Shown here one piece after another: positions 1 to 5,111 of a stretch of 5,111 nucleotides of DNA. This stretch comes from Betaproteobacteria bacterium (GTDB lineage: Bacteria; Pseudomonadota; Gammaproteobacteria; Burkholderiales; SG8-39): assembly GCA_019237595.1 (NCBI GenBank), contig JAFAGU010000046.1, positions 1 through 5,111 on the forward strand. The letters are read 5' to 3'. The notes below the pieces were generated by a model, which ran no database searches, was not told where the DNA came from, and saw nothing but the letters and a program-made list of their open reading frames with translations. A program made the position numbers and the translations under genes. Each line of letters opens with the position of its first letter. Within the stretch, counting starts at the first letter, position 1.

Positions 1-955
1 CGCGCGCCTTGAAGTCTTCGTAGGCGCGCCGCAGGCCTTCGCGGAGTGGCACGCGCGGCTGCCAGCCGAGCGCGCGCAGGCGCGAGACGTCGAGCACCTT
101 GCGGAACATCCCGTCGGGCTTCGAGGCGTCGAAGACCAGCTTGCCGGCGAAGCCGACCGTCTCGCAAACGGCCTGCGCGAGCTCCGTGATGGTCTGGTCC
201 TCGCCCCAGCCGACGTTGATGAGCGCCGGGACCGCGGCATCGGCGAGCAGCCGGTCGAACGTCGCATCGTCCAGCTTCATGAGGAAGACGCAAGCCTGGC
301 CGAGGTCATCGGAATAGAGGAACTCCCGCCTCGGGCGGCCGCTTCCCCAGACGGCCATGGAGCCGGCTCCCGAGGCATTCGCCTCGTGCGCCTTGCGAAT
401 GAGGGCGGGCAGCACATGCGAATTCATGAGGTCGTAGTTGTCGCCCGGGCCGTAGAGGTTGGTCGGCATCGCAGCAAGGAAGCGCGTGCCGTATTGCCGG
501 TTGTAGGCTCGGCACATCTCGATGCCGGCGATCTTGGCGATCGCGTAGGCGCGGTTCGTCTCCTCGAGCGGCCCGGTCAGGAGGTACTCCTCGCGAATGG
601 GCTGCGGCGCCTCGCGCGGATACACGCAGCTCGAGCCGAGGAAGAGCAGGCGCTTCACGCCGGACTGGCGCGCCGCCTCGATCACGTTCGTCTGGATCGC
701 CAGGTTCTCGCGGATGAAGTCGCCGCGATAGGTGTCGTTGGCATGGATGCCGCCCACCTTGGCCGCCGCCAGGAAGACGTGCTCCGGTTTTTCCTGCGCA
801 AAGAATCGCCCCACCGCGCCGGCGTCCGTCAGCTCCAGCTCGCCATGCGATCGAGTGACAATATTGCGAAACCCGGCCGCCTTGAGCGCGCGGGCGATTG
901 CCGAGCCTGCCAGGCCCCGGTGCCCGGCGACGTAGATCTTCGCGTCGGTCTTCAT
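1..955 (-). CDS. fcl: GDP-L-fucose synthase (GDP-4-keto-6-deoxy-D-mannose 3,5-epimerase/4-reductase), 3' end cut by window edge
   Basis: Cytoplasmic NADPH-dependent short-chain dehydrogenase that turns GDP-4-keto-6-deoxymannose into GDP-L-fucose, the activated fucose used for O-antigen, core or capsule sugars. 318 codons are visible from ATG at 955-953 with no stop. E. coli Fcl is about 321 residues, so at most a short tail is missing. The N-terminus has the family's GHRGLAGSAI nucleotide-binding loop (residues 11-20). LGSSCVYP (106-113) carries the expected Ser108 and Cys110. Tyr137-x3-Lys141 completes the catalytic triad, and MPTNLYGPGDN (163-173) is followed by the catalytic-type His180. 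Near the visible end SKPDGMFRKVLDVSRL and LGW also match the family. It starts 13 bases after the stop of the GT4 gene, behind a GGCGGG stretch, so it is probably the fifth gene of the operon. Its usual partner gmd is not in the window and may lie just beyond the left edge (inference). Confidence 0.96.
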   Translation of the reverse strand, partial: MKTDAKIYVAGHRGLAGSAIARALKAAGFRNIVTRSHGELELTDAGAVGRFFAQEKPEHVFLAAAKVGGIHANDTYRGDFIRENLAIQTNVIEAARQSGVKRLLFLGSSCVYPREAPQPIREEYLLTGPLEETNRAYAIAKIAGIEMCRAYNRQYGTRFLAAMPTNLYGPGDNYDLMNSHVLPALIRKAHEANASGAGSMAVWGSGRPRREFLYSDDLGQACVFLMKLDDATFDRLLADAAVPALINVGWGEDQTITELAQAVCETVGFAGKLVFDASKPDGMFRKVLDVSRLRALGWQPRVPLREGLRRAYEDFKAR

Positions 956-968
956 CGGCCCGCCGATT

Positions 969-2075
969 CTATCGAGGCGCCGCGCGCTCCAGCGCCGCGA
1001 GCAGCCGCTTCGCGCGCTCGACGAGCGCCGGGTAGCCGAATCGCTCCAGGTGCGCGGTCTGCGTTCGCGGATCGGGACGTGGCCCCGCCTTCGCCTTCAG
1101 GAGCACGCGCTCGAAGTCCGCGCCGGCGTCCTCGCGCGGATCGCGGTAGAGGAAGCCGGTGCGGCCATCGATGATCGTCTCTCCGAATGGCCCGCCGCGC
1201 GGCGCGAGGACCGGCGTGCCGCAAACTTCGGCCTCGAGGACGTTGAGACCCAGCGCCTCTTTTTCGGGAAGGCCAGTGAGGAGGTAGTCGATCTTGCCGC
1301 ATACCGCGGCGACGTTCCGCTGGTAGCCCCAGAAGCGCGTTCGCGCCGCGATTGGCCGCAGGGCCTTCCGCAGGTCGCGCACCTGCGCATATCCGCCAGC
1401 GCCGAAGATCTCCACGTGCACGTCGTCGTGCCGCGCAAGCACGGGCGCGATGCGCGAGAAGAGCAGGGGAAACTGCTTGATCGGCACGATGAGCGAGAGG
1501 ATTCCCAGGGTGACGCCTTTCCTCTTCTCGAATTTTTCTGCCGTCGGCCGGTAGAAGACCGAGAACAATCGATCGCGCGCTTTGCGTTGGTCCCAGAGGT
1601 AAGGGCTCGAGCGCAGCACCGCTTCGCTCGCGTCCCCGCGCGCGACCTCCGCGATGCCGTAGATCGGCTCTTCGTGCAAGCGCTCGACGCCCGCCTTGCG
1701 CAGGAGCGAGATGCAGTACTCGGATACCGTGGCGACGAGCGTGCACGCGAGGAGCCATTCGGGCTTGCGCTCGTGCATGGGCAGGTGCGCGAAGCCGAGA
1801 AGTGCGTTCCTCGAGGAGAGCCTGCGGGCCTTGGGCTCGGAGAGCTTCGTCTGCACGACGAAGGTCTCCCCGGACAGCTCGGGGAGCTCCTCTTCGTTCC
1901 GCGCGTACAAGAGCTGCACGCGGCTCCCCTTCCATTCATCCCAGAAACGGTTGTCCGGGTGCACGCAAAGGGTGACCTCCGCCCCGGCATCGACGAAAGC
2001 GCGGGTGAGAGCGCGCGTGTAGTGCTCGCCGCCTCCGACGATCGTCTGGAGGTTGACGTGGTGGATGCGCTTCAG
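969..2075 (-). CDS. GT4-type (GT-B fold) glycosyltransferase, probable CTG start
   Basis: Retaining, cytoplasmic GT-B glycosyltransferase that probably adds a sugar to the LPS core or a surface polysaccharide; donor and acceptor cannot be read from sequence. 368 residues if started at CTG 2075-2073. The N-terminal domain opens KRIHHVNLQ with a glycine-rich GGGEHY at 14-19. The C-terminal domain begins near LGILSLIVPIK (190-200) and has VEIFGAGGY (221-229). It carries the E-x7-E signature of GT4 as EALGLNVLE (Glu273 and Glu281), followed by CGTPVLAPRGGPFGE (285-299) and DGRTGFLY (303-310). The start is unusual. The frame is open far upstream, but the nearest in-frame canonical start is a GTG at 2201-2199, which would add 42 residues and bury 130 bp in the preceding gene. 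The next internal GTG (codon 38) would remove the glycine-rich loop. The CTG overlaps the DUF4254 stop as CTGA, which suggests coupled translation. No good Shine-Dalgarno is seen. Family call is firm, specificity unknown. Confidence 0.9.
   Translation of the reverse strand: MKRIHHVNLQTIVGGGEHYTRALTRAFVDAGAEVTLCVHPDNRFWDEWKGSRVQLLYARNEEELPELSGETFVVQTKLSEPKARRLSSRNALLGFAHLPMHERKPEWLLACTLVATVSEYCISLLRKAGVERLHEEPIYGIAEVARGDASEAVLRSSPYLWDQRKARDRLFSVFYRPTAEKFEKRKGVTLGILSLIVPIKQFPLLFSRIAPVLARHDDVHVEIFGAGGYAQVRDLRKALRPIAARTRFWGYQRNVAAVCGKIDYLLTGLPEKEALGLNVLEAEVCGTPVLAPRGGPFGETIIDGRTGFLYRDPREDAGADFERVLLKAKAGPRPDPRTQTAHLERFGYPALVERAKRLLAALERAAPR
2072..2075 (-). other. CTGA stop/start overlap, DUF4254 to GT4 glycosyltransferase
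   Basis: On the minus strand the DUF4254 stop TGA (2074-2072) lies within CTGA, whose CTG (2075-2073) is the best-placed start for the GT4 protein. No Shine-Dalgarno is visible within the usual distance, so initiation would rely on ribosomes ending at the adjacent stop. Confidence 0.7.
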
Positions 2076-2677
2076 CGCCGCGCGCCCGGCTCGTTGTACA
2101 TCGCCGGGTTGAGCTTGGGGTCGTTGTACATCTTGTATTGCCGGTAGACCTTGAAGAACGACTCGCCGCGCGCGGCCTCCGCGAGGAGGCGATCGAGGCA
2201 CGCGGCGAGGTCGCGCCGCTGCTCCTCCAGCACGGCGAGCTTCGCCTTGCACGCGGCGACGTGCTCCGGGCCGGCGTCCTTGCGCTCGGTCTGCAGGCGC
2301 ATGTGGTGGATCTTGAGCGCCAGGATCGAAAGCCGGTCGATCATCGCGCCGGCGGTCTCGGAGTGGTGGCGCGCCGATTCCTTTCTCTTCACGGCGGCGA
2401 GCGCCTTCAGGAGCTCCTCGTCGATGCGCTCGACGGCGTCGTTGCGCCTCTGGTTGTGCGCGTCGATCGCGCGCTTGTTGCTCGCGATATCGGAATCGGG
2501 CACGGTCTTGCGCCGGGCGAGGTCCTCCTGCTCCCACAGCGCGCCGTTGTGCCAGTGGTTCCCCTCGATCGCCGCCCACACGCCGTGCGGAAAGCGCGCC
2601 GGCTGCCCGGGCGCCGCAAGCGCATAGTCGTGCAGGGCGATGATGTCCGCGGCCTTCGGGAGCTCGGGAGCGCTCAT
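2072..2677 (-). CDS. DUF4254 family protein in an LPS sugar operon
   Basis: 201-residue soluble protein with no signal peptide or membrane segment. It matches the DUF4254 family as I remember it: NHWHN (40-44) then LWEQEDLARR (47-56), NKRAIDAHNQRRND (67-80), and SETAGAMIDRLSILALKI (106-123). It ends with VYRQYKMYNDPKLNP (177-191). Residues 128-170 are charged and helical in character and could form a coiled coil. The family's biochemical function is not known to me; its members tend to sit among polysaccharide glycosyltransferase genes. The conserved His, Asp and Asn positions could make a catalytic or metal site, but that is speculation. The ATG at 2677-2675 overlaps the epimerase stop as ATGA. 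The gene's own stop overlaps the next start as CTGA, so it is tightly embedded between a nucleotide-sugar enzyme and a glycosyltransferase, which argues for a role in the same pathway. Confidence 0.92.
   Translation of the reverse strand: MSAPELPKAADIIALHDYALAAPGQPARFPHGVWAAIEGNHWHNGALWEQEDLARRKTVPDSDIASNKRAIDAHNQRRNDAVERIDEELLKALAAVKRKESARHHSETAGAMIDRLSILALKIHHMRLQTERKDAGPEHVAACKAKLAVLEEQRRDLAACLDRLLAEAARGESFFKVYRQYKMYNDPKLNPAMYNEPGARR
2091..2132 (-). repeat. Short in-frame direct repeat encoding MYN(D/E)P near the DUF4254 C-terminus
   Basis: TCGTTGTACATC occurs at 2091-2102 and again at 2121-2132, exactly 30 bp (10 codons) apart and in the same reading frame. It encodes the twin MYNDP (183-187) and MYNEP (193-197) of the DUF4254 protein. 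The first copy belongs to the conserved family tail; the second extends it. Probably a protein-level repeat rather than a DNA element. Confidence 0.6.
2674..2677 (-). other. ATGA stop/start overlap, epimerase to DUF4254
   Basis: The epimerase stop TGA (2676-2674) and DUF4254 ATG (2677-2675) overlap as ATGA, the standard coupled junction. This is the only one of the three overlaps with the canonical start codon. Confidence 0.92.
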
Positions 2678-3630
2678 TTGAAGCGGTAATACTCCTTGAA
2701 CCAGGCGGCGAAGCGCTCGAGCCCTGCCTGGAGCGGCGTGGACGGCCGGAAGCCCACCGCCTTGTGGAGTGCCTTGGTATCGGCGTAGGTGGCCTTGACG
2801 TCGCCGGGTTGCATCGGCCGCATCTTGAGCTTCGCCTTCTTGCCGAGCGCGCGCTCGAGCGTGTGGATGTAGTCGAGGAGCGAAACCGGTGAATGGTTAC
2901 CCACGTTATAGACCGCGTAGCGCCCGGGCTGGTCGAGCACGGCGAGCGTCGCGCGTACGGCGTCCTCAACGTAGGTGAAGTCGCGCTGCATGTCGCCCTT
3001 GTTGAAGACCTCGATCGGCTTCCCGCGGAGGATCGCCTGCGCGAAGAGCACCGGCGACATATCCGGCCGACCCCACGGGCCGTAGACCGTGAAGTAGCGC
3101 AGGCCGGTCGTGCGCAGCCCGAAGAGATGGCTGTAGACGTGCGCCATCAGCTCGTCGGCCTTCTTCGTCGCGGCGTAGAGGCTGACGGGGTGGTCGACGT
3201 TGTCGCGCTCCGACCAGGGCAGCTTCGCGTTCGCACCGTACACGCTCGAGCTCGACGCGTAGACAAGATGCCGCGGCGGCCGCGCGCGGCAGCATTCGAG
3301 GATGTTGGCGAAGCCCACGAGGTTGGCGCGGATGTAGGCGGCCGGATCCACAAGCGAGTGCCGCACGCCGGGCTGCGCGGCGAGGTGCAGCACGGCATCG
3401 GGCCGCTCGCTCCGGAAGAGCTTCTCGAGGGCGGGCTTTTCGGCGATATCCGCCTTGCGAAAGGAGAATCCCTTCTCGCCTTTCAGCTGCGAGAGGCGAT
3501 CCTGCTTGAGCTTCACCGCGTAATACGGCGAAAGATTGTCGACGCCGACCACCCGGTCGCCGCGCGCGAGGAGCCTCTTCGCGCAATGCATCCCGAGGAA
3601 TCCGGCGACGCCCGTGACGAGCACCTTCAA
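2674..3630 (-). CDS. NAD-dependent nucleotide-sugar epimerase, UDP-glucuronate 4-epimerase-like
   Basis: Extended short-chain dehydrogenase that most resembles UDP-glucuronate 4-epimerases (CapI/LspL type), which interconvert UDP-GlcA and UDP-GalA in the cytoplasm; GalA is a common LPS-core sugar. 318 residues. The Rossmann motif GVAGFLG is at 7-13 and the NAD-ribose-binding type Asp at 31. HLAAQPGVRHS (82-92) and YASSSSVYG (124-132, catalytic-type Ser127) follow. SLYAATKKADE (150-160) supplies Tyr152-x3-Lys156, and RYFTVYGPWGRPDM (178-191) is strongly typical of the UDP-GlcA epimerase group. The segment between DFTY (217-220) and YNVGN (241-245) is shorter than I recall for this group, giving 318 rather than about 335 residues, so the substrate is less certain than the fold. 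The start is TTG at 3630-3628, overlapping the GT2 stop as TTGA; MKVLVTG is the expected N-terminus. Another UDP-sugar 4-epimerase activity is the main alternative. Confidence 0.93.
   Translation of the reverse strand: MKVLVTGVAGFLGMHCAKRLLARGDRVVGVDNLSPYYAVKLKQDRLSQLKGEKGFSFRKADIAEKPALEKLFRSERPDAVLHLAAQPGVRHSLVDPAAYIRANLVGFANILECCRARPPRHLVYASSSSVYGANAKLPWSERDNVDHPVSLYAATKKADELMAHVYSHLFGLRTTGLRYFTVYGPWGRPDMSPVLFAQAILRGKPIEVFNKGDMQRDFTYVEDAVRATLAVLDQPGRYAVYNVGNHSPVSLLDYIHTLERALGKKAKLKMRPMQPGDVKATYADTKALHKAVGFRPSTPLQAGLERFAAWFKEYYRFK
2691..2697 (-). promoter_or_regulatory. Shine-Dalgarno-like AAGGAGT upstream of DUF4254
   Basis: Inside the last codons of the epimerase the minus strand reads AAGGAGT. 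This is a near-perfect anti-16S match, but it ends 13 bases before the ATG at 2677, longer than the usual 5-9 bases. It may help reinitiation at the ATGA junction, or be a by-product of the Lys-Glu-Tyr codons it encodes. Confidence 0.4.
3627..3630 (-). other. TTGA stop/start overlap, GT2 to epimerase
   Basis: Read on the minus strand, the GT2 stop TGA (3629-3627) and the epimerase start TTG (3630-3628) share bases in TTGA. A GAAAG stretch about nine bases upstream is the only Shine-Dalgarno-like sequence. The arrangement is typical of translational coupling by terminating ribosomes. Confidence 0.85.
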
Positions 3631-4388
3631 GGGCGGCTTTCGTTGCGCTGGAGCTCGATCAGCTTCGCGTACTTCACGCAGCTGTTCATGCAGCCGGTGA
3701 GGATGTGCAGCAGCCCCGGCATGCCGTCGAGGAAGCCGAGGCGAAAGACGTAGAACTTCACGAAGCGCACGAGCGGCGAGAAAACGAGGTGGAAGACGCC
3801 GGCGCGACGGCCGCGCTCGAACTCGCGGCGAGCGGCGAGCGTCGTATAGCGGTTCTGTCGCTCGAGATAGGCGCCGAGGTCGTCATAAGATTCGTGCATG
3901 AGGTCGCCCTTCAGCGTCCCCGGCGTCACCGCGTAGAGCACCTTCTCGTGCACGAGGTCGTCGCTCCAGCGTGCGTTCATGCGGTTGAAGAGCCGCGGGC
4001 TCCAGTCGGGATAGCCCTCGCCGTGCGAGAGCCATCGCCCGAGGAACTGGTTTCGCCGCGCCATGCGGTAGACCGGCGCCACCGGGGCGCCGAGCGCCTC
4101 CTCGATGCTTTGCTTGAGCTCGGGCGAGACGCGCTCGTCGGAATCGACGCAGAGCACCCAGTCGTTTCTCGCCTGCTCCACGGCGAACTGCTTCTGCGGG
4201 CCGTAGCCGAGCCATTCCTTCTGCACCACGCGCGCGCCGCGCGCGGCGGCGAGCTCCGCCGTGCCGTCGGTGCTCCCGGAGTCGACCACGATCGTCTCAT
4301 CCGCGAAGCGAACGCTCTCGAGGCACGCCGGAAGGTGGCGGCTCGCGTTCCGGGTGATGATGACCGCGGACAGCGCAACGGGCGGCAA
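3627..4388 (-). CDS. Glycosyltransferase family 2, WaaE/KdtX-like LPS core glycosyltransferase
   Basis: Inverting GT-A glycosyltransferase of 253 residues, related to the WaaE/KdtX group that adds hexose to the inner-core heptose region at the cytoplasmic face of the inner membrane. SAVIITRNASRHL (7-19) and VVDSGSTDGT (34-43) form the donor-binding fold. The metal-binding DxD is Asp82-Ser-Asp84 in CVDSDE, YPDWSPRLFNR (126-136) follows, and VHEKV (146-150) is the acceptor/catalytic-region signature. The C-terminal part (about 202-245, FSPLVRFVKFYVFRLGFLDG) is amphipathic to hydrophobic and probably membrane-associated. The start is TTG at 4388-4386: upstream there is no ATG, GTG or TTG before an in-frame stop at 4458-4460, and a purine-rich AAGAGAAAGA lies just upstream. 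A CTG six codons in is an alternative. It is the first gene of the operon and is divergent from waaC, which supports a core-assembly role. The exact sugar transferred is unknown. Confidence 0.93.
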   Translation of the reverse strand: MPPVALSAVIITRNASRHLPACLESVRFADETIVVDSGSTDGTAELAAARGARVVQKEWLGYGPQKQFAVEQARNDWVLCVDSDERVSPELKQSIEEALGAPVAPVYRMARRNQFLGRWLSHGEGYPDWSPRLFNRMNARWSDDLVHEKVLYAVTPGTLKGDLMHESYDDLGAYLERQNRYTTLAARREFERGRRAGVFHLVFSPLVRFVKFYVFRLGFLDGMPGLLHILTGCMNSCVKYAKLIELQRNESRP

Positions 4389-4463
4389 GCGTCTTTCTCT
4401 TATAATTGAACAACTTCCGACCGGGCGGATTCTAACGCGGAAAAAAGCCCGGCCCTTTCAGGC
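4389..4463. promoter_or_regulatory. Divergent intergenic region between the GT2 operon and waaC
   Basis: The only real non-coding gap in the window, 75 bp, must hold the 5' signals of both divergent units unless they are transcribed from elsewhere. It contains an AT-rich island: a perfect TATAAT at 4401-4406 on the plus strand (TATAAG-like on the minus strand), but with no recognisable -35 at 16-18 bp on either strand. TTGAAC (4406-4411) with TCTAAC (4431-4436) is a second weak plus-strand candidate with a long 19-bp spacer. Short arms CCGGGC (4421-4426) and GCCCGG (4447-4452) could pair across a 20-base loop that includes an A-run. The region is clearly regulatory by position; the individual elements are weak. 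Confidence 0.5.
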
Positions 4464-5111
4464 ATGGCGCAGATCCTCCTCGTCCGGATGTCCTCCCTCG
4501 GCGACATCCTGCACACGTTTCCCGCGGCGACCGACATTCGCCGCGCGCGTCCCGACGCGTCCGTCGCATGGGTGGTCGAGGAAGCGTACGTCCCGCTCGT
4601 GCGCATGCATCCCGGCGTGACTCGCATCATCCCGATCGGGTTGCGGCGGTGGCGGAGGACCTTCGGCTTTTCGGCGTTCAAGGAATTCCTCCAGTTCAGG
4701 AGCGCGATCCGCGCGAACGCCTACGACGCCATCCTCGATACGCAAGGCCTCCTGAAGAGCGCGTTCGTCGCCAGGACCGCGCGCGGCCCGGTCTACGGCT
4801 TCGGCCCACGCACGGCGCGCGAGCGGCTTGCTTCCAGGTTCTACGACACGAAATACGAGTTCGACGCATCGGTGCACAAGATCGAGCGCTACAGGCAGGT
4901 CGCCGCGCGTGCGCTCGCCTACGAGCCCGGGACGCTCGACTATGGCATCGCTGCGCCGGCGAAACCGCCGTTCGCGCCTTCCGCACGGTACTGCGTGCTC
5001 CTGCACGCGACCGCGCGGCCCGCGAAGCAGTGGCAGGAGTCGTCTTGGACGGAGCTCGGCCGCGCGCTCGAGGCGCGCGGCCTCGTCTGCGTGCTCCCAT
5101 GGGGCGATGAG
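4464..5111 (+). CDS. waaC: Lipopolysaccharide heptosyltransferase I, N-terminal two thirds (cut by window edge)
   Basis: GT9-family, GT-B glycosyltransferase that transfers L-glycero-D-manno-heptose from its ADP-activated form to Kdo of lipid A-Kdo2, the first inner-core heptose step, at the cytoplasmic face of the inner membrane. 216 codons are visible with no stop; WaaC proteins are usually about 320 residues. MAQILLVRMSSLGDILHTFPA (1-21) is diagnostic, with Asp14 matching the catalytic Asp13 of E. coli WaaC. Further family landmarks are WVVEE (36-40), HPGVTRIIPI (49-58), RRWRR (61-65), DTQGLLKSA (92-100), the TARERLAS region (117-124), ASRFYD (123-128) and HKIERYR (138-144). The second domain begins YCVLLHATARPAKQW (176-190), where Lys188 corresponds to the ADP-heptose-binding Lys of E. 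coli, and the window ends at LPWGDE. Only a weak AGG precedes the ATG. It is transcribed away from the minus-strand operon. WaaC rather than WaaF or WaaQ is indicated by SSLGDILHT, QGLLKSA and the HATxRxxK motif. Confidence 0.95.
   Translation, partial: MAQILLVRMSSLGDILHTFPAATDIRRARPDASVAWVVEEAYVPLVRMHPGVTRIIPIGLRRWRRTFGFSAFKEFLQFRSAIRANAYDAILDTQGLLKSAFVARTARGPVYGFGPRTARERLASRFYDTKYEFDASVHKIERYRQVAARALAYEPGTLDYGIAAPAKPPFAPSARYCVLLHATARPAKQWQESSWTELGRALEARGLVCVLPWGDE

Noticed and set aside
956..968. Possible promoter or terminator between the GT4 gene and fcl
   Set aside because: Only 13 bases separate them, with no hairpin or promoter-like hexamers; it is best read as a ribosome-binding spacer within the operon.
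2091..2132. TCGTTGTACATC direct repeat as a regulatory or recombination site
   Set aside because: The copies are exactly ten codons apart in frame and encode MYN(D/E)P in the DUF4254 tail, so protein-level repetition explains them.
1050..2147. Long plus-strand open frame of 365 codons opposite the GT4 gene, and similar ones at 386-1174 and 2893-3753
   Set aside because: Each is antisense to a recognised gene in the usual high-GC shadow phase, has biased Arg/Val/Ala/Glu composition and no family motif, and lacks its own plausible translation signals.
969..2969. A continuous 666-codon open frame on the minus strand ending with the GT4 protein and extending back through DUF4254 into the epimerase
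   Set aside because: The upstream part is Arg/Pro/Ala-rich, out-of-frame translation of two well-supported genes (DUF4254 and the epimerase). Only the portion from about 2075 on resembles a real protein. High GC removes stop codons in alternative frames.
4441..4463. Possible intrinsic terminator on the minus strand (GGCCGGGC followed by six T)
   Set aside because: The GC-rich stretch before the T-run does not form a stem of more than about three pairs locally, and it would sit ahead of the GT2 gene with no transcript known to end there.
4458..5006. Minus-strand open frame of 182 codons opposite waaC
   Set aside because: The plus strand is clearly WaaC with catalytic motifs across the same span; the antisense product has no recognisable motifs.

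Overview
The window is GC-rich (about two thirds G+C by eye) and gene-dense, with GC-ending codons throughout. It is a chromosomal lipopolysaccharide (LPS) / surface-polysaccharide locus of a Gram-negative bacterium. A WaaC-type heptosyltransferase, a WaaE/KdtX-like glycosyltransferase and a DUF4254 gene together with this composition suggest a pseudomonadotal, probably betaproteobacterial, host. No 16S or other phylogenetic marker is present, so the lineage is an inference.

Layout. Five genes lie head to tail on the minus strand and are transcribed from about 4388 leftward: a GT2 glycosyltransferase (3627-4388), a UDP-glucuronate 4-epimerase-like short-chain dehydrogenase (2674-3630), a DUF4254 protein (2072-2677), a GT4-type glycosyltransferase (969-2075) and GDP-L-fucose synthase, fcl (from 955, running off the left edge). 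A 75-bp AT-richer gap (4389-4463) separates this operon from waaC, heptosyltransferase I, which is divergent on the plus strand and runs off the right edge. The coding content is almost continuous and no stretch over 300 bp lacks a gene. I saw no tRNA, rRNA, CRISPR array, IS element or convincing intrinsic terminator.

How the genes fit together. WaaC adds the first heptose to Kdo of the inner core, and the GT2 protein resembles enzymes that decorate that heptose region. The epimerase would supply UDP-galacturonate (or a related UDP-sugar) and Fcl the last step to GDP-L-fucose. The GT4 enzyme is a candidate to transfer one of these sugars. DUF4254 is a conserved protein of unknown function, here inserted between nucleotide-sugar and transferase genes.

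Most notable observations. The first three gene junctions of the operon are all 4-base NTGA stop/start overlaps with three different start codons: TTGA, ATGA and CTGA. The last implies a rare CTG start for the GT4 gene. Other points are the embedded unknown-function DUF4254 gene and an epimerase that looks shortened in the loop after its DFTY motif. The genes themselves are recognisable families; I found no clearly new system.
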